From positions 124,001 through 188,000 of the forward strand of contig NZ_CADIKH010000013.1 in assembly GCF_902859855.1 (NCBI RefSeq): 64,000 bases of DNA, given 5' to 3'. The position numbers were made by a program, and so were the translations under genes. Of the stretch, positions 56,688 through 64,000 are shown one piece after another. The notes beneath the pieces are model-generated. The model saw only the letters and a program-made list of their open reading frames with translations. It was not told the origin of the DNA and ran no database searches. The stretch's first letter is position 1. The number at the start of each line of letters is the position of its first letter. This DNA comes from Paraburkholderia humisilvae (lineage in GTDB: Bacteria > Pseudomonadota > Gammaproteobacteria > Burkholderiales > Burkholderiaceae).

Positions 56688-57992
56688 TCAGGCTCGCGCC
56701 GCATTCTCCCGCACCGGCGAATGCGCACGCGGGAAAACCGGCAGTGCCACCAGTGCACACACGCTCGCCACCGCCCACACAGCAGCCCATGATCCCGCTG
56801 ATAGCAGCAGCGGAATCGTCAGCGGTGTGACAAACAGTGTCATGAACGCGCAGGTATTACCCATCGCGAGCGCGGTGCCGGCCCGGTGAGTGCCGGCGAG
56901 CGTCGCGAGTTCGGTGTACGCGACGCCGTGCCACGCGGACGCGCACAGGCCGGCCACCGCGAGCATCCCTGCCAGCGCGAGGCTGTGCGCCGCGCCCTGC
57001 GAGCCGCCACCCGTCATCGTGGCCACGGCAATCGCGACCAGCGCAAACAGCAGCGCCGTGATGAGACTGCACGTACGAAGGTAAGCACGCCGGTTGCCGC
57101 GACGATCGGTCCAGCGGCCGCTCCAGATGCGCGCCACCGCAGCGCCGGCTTGCACCGTCGCCAGTGTCCCGCTGATCGTTACCAGGTTCGCGCGAGCGAA
57201 GTCATGCAGGAAGACCGCCGCGAACGTCACAACGGCAAGCTGCGGCACGCACAGCACACCGATGCCGAGCGCGACGCGCCACATACCCAGGTCACGCAGC
57301 GGTGAGACCGCGCGACACGACGCGACGCACGCGCAGTTCGGGAACCCATGGCCCGTCGCCGGCGCGCTCAACCACGGCGGCTCGCGCAACCAGCGCCACG
57401 CAAACACAGCGGTTACCGCACACAACAACGCCAGCACGCCAAATACGCTCGCAAACCCCCCATGCGATGCCAAACCAGGCAACATCAACGCGCCAAGTCC
57501 GCCGCCTGCGGGTACCGCGGTCTGCCGGATGCTCATCGCGAGACCACGCTCGCCTTCGGCAAACCACGCCATCACCGCACGTCCGCTCGAACCGTTGACG
57601 CTGCCCCCCAGTAATCCGACGGCAAGCAAGCCGCTTGCAAGTGCGACGACACCCGGCACATCAGCGCCGCGCGGCACCGCTAACCCGGCCATCGCGGCCA
57701 ATGCCGCGCCGGTCGTCGCAAGCCCAAGCAGCAGCACGCGCCGATCGCCCCACCGGTCGGTCAGCATGCCCCACGGCAGCTCGCCAAGCGCGATGCCCAA
57801 TCCGAGCATGCCCAGTACGAGACCCAGCCCCGCATTGGCGAGGTGATAGTCGCCACGCAGGAATACCGCGGTCGCGGGGATGCCGGAGAACGCGGCCGCG
57901 AAGCTCGCGTTTGCGGCAAAGCCCACACCCAATACTTTCCACCGATGGTCCATCGCACGTGCACCGAGCGTCAGACCTGTTTCGCGCCGCAT
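56688..57992 (-). CDS. MFS transporter (12-TM), next to a LysR regulator
   Basis: A 434-residue major-facilitator protein. TM1-2 hold FAAAFSGIPATAVFLRG, motif A is LPWGMLTDRWGDRRVLLLG (about 75-95), and the second-half copy is RIWSGRWTDRRGNRRAYL. The substrate is unknown. The start at 57992 has GGAGA upstream; an internal ATG at 57953 is an alternative. It is divergent from a LysR gene that probably controls it. Confidence 0.85.
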   Translation of the reverse strand: MRRETGLTLGARAMDHRWKVLGVGFAANASFAAAFSGIPATAVFLRGDYHLANAGLGLVLGMLGLGIALGELPWGMLTDRWGDRRVLLLGLATTGAALAAMAGLAVPRGADVPGVVALASGLLAVGLLGGSVNGSSGRAVMAWFAEGERGLAMSIRQTAVPAGGGLGALMLPGLASHGGFASVFGVLALLCAVTAVFAWRWLREPPWLSAPATGHGFPNCACVASCRAVSPLRDLGMWRVALGIGVLCVPQLAVVTFAAVFLHDFARANLVTISGTLATVQAGAAVARIWSGRWTDRRGNRRAYLRTCSLITALLFALVAIAVATMTGGGSQGAAHSLALAGMLAVAGLCASAWHGVAYTELATLAGTHRAGTALAMGNTCAFMTLFVTPLTIPLLLSAGSWAAVWAVASVCALVALPVFPRAHSPVRENAARA

Positions 57993-58131
57993 CGCAATCT
58001 CCGCAAAAAGCATTGACAGCGGCGATCGTACGGCGCGACCATCCATCGGAAAAGCGGGAATATTGAATGTCATCCATCGGAAATTCCGAAACATCGGCGG
58101 GTGCGCGCGCTCGCTTTCGCGAGCCATCACC

Positions 58132-59058
58132 ATGAGCCAACGCGGATTCGATCTGAACCAGTTGCGAACCTTCGTCGCGGTCGCCGAAGCCGGCAGCGTG
58201 TCGGCGGGTGCGGAGCGGGTATTTCTGTCGCAGTCGTCGGTCAGCGAGCAGTTGAAGAAACTCGAGGAACGCGCCGGGCAGCCGCTCTTTCTGCGCGGCA
58301 AGCTCGGAGTGACCGCGACGCCGGCGGGCGCACGGCTGCTCGAGCACGCGCGACGCATCCTCGCGATGAGCGAGGCGGCGTTCGACGACTTGCAGGGCCG
58401 CTCGCTCGACGGCGAGTTGCGTGTCGCGATCACTGACTACTATCGCCCGCACGACATCACCCGTGTGCTAAAGACGTTTTCCGAGCAGCATCCGCGCCTG
58501 AGGCTCCATGTGACCGTGCTGCCTAGCGCAGTGATCGACAGCGGCGCGGTTGACGATGCCGCCTTCGATATCGGCTTGTCGCTGCGCATCGTCACGTCCG
58601 ACAACCGGCGCGCGGCGGCAAGCGCCGCACGCACAGCCAGCACAGTCGTACGGCGCGAGAAGCTCCTATGGGTCACGAGTGCGGACGCGGATCCGCGCGC
58701 GTCCCCGCATGAGCCAACCCGCCTGCCGGCCCGCACGCCACCGCCCTATCGCCTCGTGCTATTGCCGTCGAGCTGCCAGTTGCAGCGCTTCGTCGTCAAA
58801 TTGCTGGATGAACGCAAGGTGCCGTATGTGATCTCGCATTCGGCGTCGGGAGTCGCGGGCCTGCAGCTCGCGTTGAAGGCGGGGCTCGGTATGTCATGTC
58901 TGAATGAATCGTCGCTCGGTGCCGGCCTCGTGCCATGCGCAGCGAACATCGGCTTGCCCCCGCTCCCCTCGGTCGAATTCCATCTGCTGCCCGCACGCCT
59001 CGGTGAAAGCGAGCGCGTGACCCATGCGCGCGCCGCATTTGCGCGACTGCTTACCTGA
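58132..59058 (+). CDS. LysR-family regulator
   Basis: A 308-residue LysR protein starting MSQRGFDLNQLRTF. The HTH is at about 20-45 (VSAGAERVFLSQSSVSEQLKKLE), followed by a periplasmic-binding-like effector domain (about 90-300). The effector is unknown. It is divergent from the MFS gene with 139 bp between starts, the classic LysR-target layout. Confidence 0.9.
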   Translation: MSQRGFDLNQLRTFVAVAEAGSVSAGAERVFLSQSSVSEQLKKLEERAGQPLFLRGKLGVTATPAGARLLEHARRILAMSEAAFDDLQGRSLDGELRVAITDYYRPHDITRVLKTFSEQHPRLRLHVTVLPSAVIDSGAVDDAAFDIGLSLRIVTSDNRRAAASAARTASTVVRREKLLWVTSADADPRASPHEPTRLPARTPPPYRLVLLPSSCQLQRFVVKLLDERKVPYVISHSASGVAGLQLALKAGLGMSCLNESSLGAGLVPCAANIGLPPLPSVEFHLLPARLGESERVTHARAAFARLLT

Positions 59059-59121
59059 ACATGGAGAGGAATACCAACATGTCAGGTGCATGACGGCACC
59101 GGATAAAAAGCAATCGGGCCT

Positions 59122-59135
59122 TCGATCCAGATCAA
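59122..59135. promoter_or_regulatory. Near-consensus FNR/Anr box upstream of the oxidase cluster
   Basis: TCGAT-CCAG-ATCAA matches the TTGAT-N4-ATCAA consensus at 9 of 10 informative positions, with the correct spacer. It lies about 140 bp before the first cytochrome gene, in the gap after lysR. This is consistent with induction of the oxidase at low oxygen. Confidence 0.6.
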
Positions 59136-59277
59136 GATACCTTCGTTGAAAGCGTGAACGATGACACGTATGATGAGCGGACTCGCAGTAGCAGGTCACC
59201 CGCAGTAGCGGGGTTCGTGCAAGGGCAACAACGATAAGCGGTCCAAAAACCCACCCTAACCACCTACGAGGCTTGTC

Positions 59278-60027
59278 GTGCGTCGCGGAACTGTCGGCTT
59301 GTCGGTCGTGCTTTTCCTGTGCCTCGTGCTGGCGGACGCGGCCTTTCCGGCTAGCGCGGCGGAAACGGGCAGCGCGGCGGCCACCGCAAGTCCGTCGGCG
59401 TCGATGCCATCGGCAATGGACCAGCGGATGCATGCGTGCACCACGTGTCACGGCGTCCAGGGCCAGGGCCGCAACAACGATTACTTTCCTCGGATCGCCG
59501 GCAAACCGGCCGACTACCTGTTCAACCAGTTGATCGCGTTTCGCGACGGCGGCCGCACGTATCCGCCGATGGGTTATCTGCTCGCGTATCTGCCCGACCC
59601 TTATCTGCACAAGATCGCAGAATACTTCGCCGCGCTGCAGCCGCCGTACCCGAACCCGGACACGCAACCCGTCCCCGCGGCCGTGCTCGACTACGGCAAG
59701 AAACTGGTGACGCAAGGCGATCCATCGCGCAAGCTGCCTGCGTGCGCAGCCTGCCACGGTGCGCGGCTCACCGGCACGCAGCCCGGTATTCCCGGCCTGC
59801 TGGGCTTGCACGCGAGCTATATCGCGGGGCAAATGGGTACATGGCGCTCCGGCACACGTCACGCGATTGCCCCCGACTGCATGCATGCGATCGCCATCAA
59901 GCTGACCGACCGCGACATCACCGCGGTCTCGAGCTGGCTCGCGCGGCAGCCGCGGCCGGCCGACCCAACCCCTGCGCCGAAGCAGACCGGCCGGCTGCCG
60001 ATGGCATGCGGGAGTCAACCGGAATGA
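59278..60027 (+). CDS. Di-haem cytochrome c (c4-like)
   Basis: A 249-residue exported protein; the likely start is GTG at 59278 with CGAGG upstream. Signal peptide to about ASA-A (residue 28). The two haem sites are CTTCHG (about residue 54) and CAACHG (about 158), with a Met ligand candidate after each (PPMGYL, QMGTW). A c4-type electron carrier for the following enzymes is likely. It ends in ATGA overlap with the tri-haem gene. Confidence 0.88.
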   Translation: MRRGTVGLSVVLFLCLVLADAAFPASAAETGSAAATASPSASMPSAMDQRMHACTTCHGVQGQGRNNDYFPRIAGKPADYLFNQLIAFRDGGRTYPPMGYLLAYLPDPYLHKIAEYFAALQPPYPNPDTQPVPAAVLDYGKKLVTQGDPSRKLPACAACHGARLTGTQPGIPGLLGLHASYIAGQMGTWRSGTRHAIAPDCMHAIAIKLTDRDITAVSSWLARQPRPADPTPAPKQTGRLPMACGSQPE

Positions 60028-61331
60028 AGCCGATCTCATTCGCGCTCCGCATCGTCCTCAGCGCCGCGACCCTCGCGTGTGCGGCAAGCATCGGGCATGT
60101 GCCGTTCGTCACCCTGGCGCAAGCCGCCGACGCCGCCTCTAGCGGAAAAGCCGCAGGCACGCCGGACACGCGTCCGGAAATCGTGATCCGCGGCGAGTAC
60201 CTCGCGCGCGCGGGCGACTGCATTGCCTGCCACACCGCGCCGCGCGGCAAGGAGTTCGGTGGCGGCCTCGCGATGGAAACGCCGTTCGGCACCCTGTACT
60301 CGCCGAACATCTCGCCGGATGTCCAATATGGAATCGGCAGCTGGAGCGCGGACGCCTTCTTCAACATGATGCGTACCGGCAAAGCGCCCGACGGCAAGCT
60401 GATCTATCCGGCGATGCCGATCGCGCAATACACCAAAGTCACGCGCGAGGATTCCGATGCAATCTTCGCGTATCTGATGTCGGTGCCGCCCGTGCGCCAG
60501 CCGAACCGGCCGCACGACTTGCGCTTCCCGTTCAACCATCGCGATCTGCTGCTTGGCTGGCGCTCACTGTATTTCCGCGAAGGCGAGTTCAAGCCGGACC
60601 CGACGCGTTCGGTCGAATGGAACCGCGGCGCGTATCTGGTCGAAGGCCTCGGCCACTGCACGATGTGCCACACGAAGATCAACATGCTCGGCGGCTCGTC
60701 GCGCGACAAACAGTTCGCGGGCGGGTTGATTCCGGTGCAGAACTGGTACGCGCCATCGCTCACGTCGGACAAGGACGGCGGCCTCGGCGACTGGAGCATC
60801 AAGGACATCGTCGATCTGCTGCAGGCAGGCATCTCGGATCGCGGCGCCGTGTACGGACCGATGGCCGAAGTGACATACCACAGCCTGCAGTACCTGACGG
60901 ACGACGACGTGAAGGCGATGGCCGTCTACCTGAAGTCGCTGCCGGACAGCGATCCGGGCCGCAAGACCGGTCCATCGGCGAAGGCCGATCCGAAGGTATT
61001 CGCAAGAGGCCAGCAGATCTACGCGGACAAATGCGCGATGTGCCACGGCGCGAACGGCGAAGGTCAGTTGCAGCACTACCCGCCGCTCGCGGGCAACCAG
61101 TCGATCGAGATGGACTCGGCGGTCAACCCGATTCGTATCGTGCTGAACGGCGGCTTTCCGCCTGGCACGCAACGCAACCCCGAACCCTACGGCATGCCGC
61201 CCTTCGCACAGGAACTGAACGACGCGGATGCGGCCGCGGTGGTCACCTTTATTCGCACCGCGTGGGGCAATCATGGGCTACCGGTGACCCCGAAAGAGGT
61301 CAACGAGTTGCGTAACGCGCCGCTGCACTGA
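60024..61331 (+). CDS. Tri-haem cytochrome c, alcohol/gluconate dehydrogenase subunit type
   Basis: A 435-residue protein with a signal peptide to about AQA-A and three haem motifs: CIACH (about residue 64), CTMCH (about 213) and CAMCH (about 340). This pattern (GDCIACHTAP, GHCTMCHTK, CAMCHGANGEG) is that of the cytochrome subunit of membrane alcohol, aldehyde or gluconate dehydrogenases. No dehydrogenase partner is adjacent here, so it may instead feed the ba3-like oxidase downstream. The ATG overlaps the previous stop. Confidence 0.88.
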   Translation: MKPISFALRIVLSAATLACAASIGHVPFVTLAQAADAASSGKAAGTPDTRPEIVIRGEYLARAGDCIACHTAPRGKEFGGGLAMETPFGTLYSPNISPDVQYGIGSWSADAFFNMMRTGKAPDGKLIYPAMPIAQYTKVTREDSDAIFAYLMSVPPVRQPNRPHDLRFPFNHRDLLLGWRSLYFREGEFKPDPTRSVEWNRGAYLVEGLGHCTMCHTKINMLGGSSRDKQFAGGLIPVQNWYAPSLTSDKDGGLGDWSIKDIVDLLQAGISDRGAVYGPMAEVTYHSLQYLTDDDVKAMAVYLKSLPDSDPGRKTGPSAKADPKVFARGQQIYADKCAMCHGANGEGQLQHYPPLAGNQSIEMDSAVNPIRIVLNGGFPPGTQRNPEPYGMPPFAQELNDADAAAVVTFIRTAWGNHGLPVTPKEVNELRNAPLH

Positions 61332-61438
61332 ACGTGCACGGTGCGGCGGCGTAAACGCCGCATGCGTCGGCTGACACGCGCTTGCGTCGGCCGTCGTATG
61401 CGCATGGCTGCCGTACCGAACCCTTGCATCGGGAGATC

Positions 61439-61618
61439 ATGCAGATGGATGTCAACGAACCCTCCAGCGCCGGCGCTTCCGACGAAGACGTCGAGCGCAT
61501 CATCGCCGCCGGACCGCGCGGCGCGATCGCGCTGGCCGGTGTCGCCGCGCTCATCGTGCTGGCGATCTGGATCGGCTTCTACTTTCTCGTATTCCTGCCT
61601 CGCGGCGTCATCCAGTAA
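61439..61618 (+). CDS. Small single-helix cytochrome oxidase subunit
   Basis: A 59-residue protein with an acidic soluble N-terminus and one membrane helix (about 29-50). It is placed 8 bp before subunit II with GGGAG before the ATG. Small one-helix subunits of this type accompany ba3 oxidases. Assignment rests on position and size. Confidence 0.65.
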   Translation: MQMDVNEPSSAGASDEDVERIIAAGPRGAIALAGVAALIVLAIWIGFYFLVFLPRGVIQ

Positions 61619-61626
61619 CGCTAACC

Positions 61627-62196
61627 ATGTCGAGCCAACCTTCCGGTCATCAGGGTAATCACACGGTCGAGGAACGCGCGGAGCGGCGCTGGGCCTGGTT
61701 CGCCGGCGCGATCATCGTATTCATGCTCGTCGTTGTGGTGTTTACCGGCCTGCATTGGGCCATCATGCCGCCGTCGCGCGTCGAGACCATCGATCCGACG
61801 CGTCTGCAAATCTCCGGCGAATTCGTCGAGAGCAATCTTGGCAGCGCGGTCGAGCCGGACGGCTCGGTCATCGTGCGCTTCATCGCGCAGCAATACTCGT
61901 TCACGCCGCAATGCCTGCTGGTGCCGACCGACACGCCAATCACGCTGCGCACGACGAGCGCGGACGTTGTGCACGGTCTGCTCGTCTCCGACACGAACAT
62001 CAATACGATGGTCGTCCCCGGCTATGTGGCGACCATGAAGACGCGCTTCGACAAACCTGGCGAGCACCTGATGCCGTGCCACGAGTTCTGCGGCTTCGGC
62101 CATCAGACGATGTGGGCCCATGTGAAAGTGATCGACAAGGCCGCCTTCTTCGAGCAGGCACGACAAAACCGGAGGCTCAGCTGTGTTGCACGCTAG
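61627..62196 (+). CDS. Cytochrome c oxidase subunit II (ba3-like, CuA)
   Basis: A 189-residue subunit with one N-terminal membrane helix (about 24-46) and a periplasmic cupredoxin domain. The CuA ligands are visible as His in VVHGLLV and CHEFCGFGHQTM (Cys, Glu carbonyl, Cys, His, Met). No haem c motif is fused. Its last 14 bp overlap the subunit I gene, whose GTG start is preceded by GGAGG inside this gene. Confidence 0.92.
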   Translation: MSSQPSGHQGNHTVEERAERRWAWFAGAIIVFMLVVVVFTGLHWAIMPPSRVETIDPTRLQISGEFVESNLGSAVEPDGSVIVRFIAQQYSFTPQCLLVPTDTPITLRTTSADVVHGLLVSDTNINTMVVPGYVATMKTRFDKPGEHLMPCHEFCGFGHQTMWAHVKVIDKAAFFEQARQNRRLSCVAR

Positions 62197-63802
62197 GAGA
62201 CTCGTTCTTGCGCATTTCTGGCTCGCGTTCATCGCGTTCATCATCGCGCTCTTCCTCGGCGCGTGGCAGATGCTGGTGCGTAGCCCGCTGCATCCGTGGC
62301 TCGGTAACCCTGAGCTGTACTACCGTTCGGTGACCGAGCACGGAACCGTGATGGCCTATGTGATGCCGACGCTGGTCGCGATGGGTTTCGGTTATGCGAT
62401 CGTCGAGCTTGCGTTGAAGCAGGCGCTGGTCGGTCTCAAGTGGGGCTGGGCCGGCTTCATCCTGCTCGCGATCGGCGCCGTGGCGGCCACCATTCCGGTC
62501 GCGATGGGCCGTGCGTCGGTGCTGTACACGTTCTATCCGCCGATGGTCGGCAACGTGTTCTACTACATCGGCGTCGTGCTGGTCGTCGTCGGTTCGTGGA
62601 TCTGGGTCGCGCTGATGCATGTGAACCTGCGCGTGTGGAAACGCGCGAATCCCGGCCAGCCGGTGCCGCTCGCGATGTTCGCGAATGTCGCCGGCGCGTA
62701 TCTGTGGGCATGGACCGCGGTGGGCGCAGCGGTCGAGGTCCTGTTTCAGATCCTGCCGGTCGCGCTCGGCCTGAAGTCGACGATCGACGCCGGTCTCGCG
62801 CGCGTGCTGTTCTCGTGGACGCTGCACGCGATCGTCTATTTCTGGCTGATCCCCGCGTATATCGCGTACTACACGCTGGTGCCGCGCGCGATCGGCGGGC
62901 GGTTGTACAGCGATTCGATGGCCCGCATATCGTTTGTGCTGTTCCTCGTGTTCGCGATGCCGATCGGCATTCACCACCTGTTCGCCGATCCGCAGGTCGG
63001 CCCCGGCTTCAAGTTCGTGCATGCGGTGTTCACCGGCATGGTGTCGGTGCCGACGCTGCTTACCGTATTCACGATCTGCGCATCGGTCGAAATCGCGGGC
63101 CGGCTGCGCGGCGGCAAAGGCGCATTCGGCTGGCTCGCGGCGCTGCCGTGGCGTAACCCGATGATGCTCGTGATCGCGTTCTCGTTCATCATGCTCGGCT
63201 TCGGCGGCGCCGGCGGGCTCATCAACATGAGCTATCAGTTGAACGAATCGGTGCACAACACGCAGTGGGTCACCGGCCACTTCCATCTGATTTTCGGCGG
63301 CGCGATCGTGATCATGTACTTCGCGATCGCGTATGAACTCTGGCCGCAGCTCACCGGCCGCGTGCTCGGCCACCTCGGGCTGATCCGCACGCAATTGTGG
63401 CTGTGGTTCATCGGGATGATGGTGGTGACGATTCCCTGGCACTACGTCGGACTTCTCGGCGCGCCGCGCCGGATGGCGTACTACGACTACAGCGCGCCGG
63501 GTATTGAACCGCAGGCCGTGTGGGTCGCGGTCTCCGCATTCGGCGGTCTCATCCTCCTGATTTCCGGCGTGATGTTTATCTACATCCTCGTGAAGGGGCA
63601 ATTCGGTCCTATTGAAGAACCGAAGGCGTTTGGCTTTAGCGTGCCCGCGCATCCGGTCCAGCGCGTGCCGGCCGCGCTGAACGGCTTCGGCCTGTGGGTC
63701 GCGCTGATGATCGGCCTGACTGTCGTCAATTACGGCGTACCGATCGCGCAGTTGCTTGTGCTGCCGTCCGTGCCCGCCGTGGCGGTAGGAGCATCGCGAT
63801 GA
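62183..63802 (+). CDS. Cytochrome c oxidase subunit I (ba3-like, type B)
   Basis: A 539-residue haem-copper oxidase core with about 13 helices. Low-spin haem His is in TEHGTVMAY; the CuB His with cross-linked Tyr spacing is in LHAIVYFW (H-x3-Y); the CuB pair is in GIHHLF; the haem ligands are in TGHFHLIFGG. Helix VI lacks the Glu of type A oxidases, as in ba3 (type B). The start is GTG at 62183. It reduces oxygen at the inner membrane, probably with high affinity. Confidence 0.92.
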   Translation: MLHARRLVLAHFWLAFIAFIIALFLGAWQMLVRSPLHPWLGNPELYYRSVTEHGTVMAYVMPTLVAMGFGYAIVELALKQALVGLKWGWAGFILLAIGAVAATIPVAMGRASVLYTFYPPMVGNVFYYIGVVLVVVGSWIWVALMHVNLRVWKRANPGQPVPLAMFANVAGAYLWAWTAVGAAVEVLFQILPVALGLKSTIDAGLARVLFSWTLHAIVYFWLIPAYIAYYTLVPRAIGGRLYSDSMARISFVLFLVFAMPIGIHHLFADPQVGPGFKFVHAVFTGMVSVPTLLTVFTICASVEIAGRLRGGKGAFGWLAALPWRNPMMLVIAFSFIMLGFGGAGGLINMSYQLNESVHNTQWVTGHFHLIFGGAIVIMYFAIAYELWPQLTGRVLGHLGLIRTQLWLWFIGMMVVTIPWHYVGLLGAPRRMAYYDYSAPGIEPQAVWVAVSAFGGLILLISGVMFIYILVKGQFGPIEEPKAFGFSVPAHPVQRVPAALNGFGLWVALMIGLTVVNYGVPIAQLLVLPSVPAVAVGASR

Positions 63803-64000
63803 GCGAAGAGCGTGTCTTCAGCTTCCGCAATCGCTGGTTCACGCTGAGCGTCGGCTGCACGCTCGCGATCGCGATCGTGTCGATACTGATCGGCTTTATC
63901 TGGCTGCCGTCGAGACATCCGGACTTCACGCGCGACGGCTTGTGGGCCGAAATCTGCCGGGCAGCCGGCGTGCCCCAGTCGTGGTTTAGCGGCTCGCCCG
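63799..64000 (+). CDS. Membrane-anchored oxidase-cluster protein, 5' part
   Basis: A partial gene running off the right edge. It starts at an ATG that overlaps the subunit I stop (ATGA). The visible 67 residues begin MSEERVFSFRNRW, then one membrane helix (about 14-36). The periplasmic part reads DFTRDGLWAEICRAAG. A membrane-anchored cytochrome c is likely by position, but no haem motif is in view. Confidence 0.55.
   Translation, partial: MSEERVFSFRNRWFTLSVGCTLAIAIVSILIGFIWLPSRHPDFTRDGLWAEICRAAGVPQSWFSGSP

Noticed and set aside
1..64000. CRISPR arrays, tRNA or rRNA genes, insertion sequences, phage genes
   Set aside because: None seen by eye: no spaced repeats, transposase or integrase motifs, or cloverleaf-like sequence. 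A tRNA or covariance-model scan would settle the RNA genes.

Overview
The window looks like a chromosomal segment of a Burkholderiaceae bacterium, most likely Paraburkholderia or Burkholderia sensu lato. The evidence is high GC, the gene order surA-lptD-amgK-murU, a ubiE/ubiJ/ubiB ubiquinone cluster, the fmdB-DUF502-aspS-nudB-clsB run and a DUF3683-type FAD/Fe-S protein. I see no rRNA, tRNA, CRISPR array, transposase or phage gene. Most of the segment is core genome; accessory character rises after about 45 kb.

Layout. 0-7.3 kb: outer-membrane biogenesis (surA start, lptD), divergent from peptidoglycan-sugar recycling (amgK, murU), then an Atm1-type ABC exporter and a YciA-like thioesterase. 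7.2-10.4 kb: a large PAS-PAS-LOV-like-GGDEF-EAL cyclic-di-GMP protein. 10.6-12 kb: a nitrate-reductase-associated protein divergent from fdhD. 12-19.2 kb: a complete beta-oxidation operon (tetR, acyl-CoA dehydrogenase, FadN-like bifunctional protein, thiolase, enoyl-CoA hydratase) with a perfect palindromic operator upstream of tetR. 19.4-24.3 kb: clsB, nudB, aspS, a DUF502 membrane protein and an FmdB zinc ribbon. 24.6-30.4 kb: a TPMT-like methyltransferase, ubiB, ubiJ, a Tim44-domain protein, ubiE, a DUF971 protein and a HIT protein. 30.4-38.5 kb: the 1380-residue FAD/Fe-S protein, divergent from ilvA, a 5'-nucleotidase and queF. 38.7-42.9 kb: a D-amino-acid module (RidA, D-aminoacylase and RpiR regulator, divergent from a PLP D-amino-acid deaminase). 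43-47.7 kb: MarR plus a DHA2 efflux pump, EcsC, an HSL-type esterase and a secreted CHRD protein. 47.8-56.6 kb: a BvgS-like hybrid kinase, aquaporin Z and three tandem NarL-type response regulators, with a divergent internally duplicated beta-barrel beyond an AT-rich gap. 56.7-59.1 kb: a divergent MFS/LysR pair. 59.3 kb to the end: a di-haem and a tri-haem cytochrome c followed by a ba3-like cytochrome oxidase (small subunit, II, I and the start of a membrane-anchored subunit), with a near-consensus FNR/Anr box upstream.

The most interesting points are the kinase/aquaporin/three-regulator signalling array with its duplicated beta-barrel, the LOV-like light-sensor signature in the cyclic-di-GMP protein, and the operators whose sequence fits the regulator or pathway next to them (TetR/PsrA type, MarR type, Anr type). 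All assignments come from reading the sequence; no database search was run.
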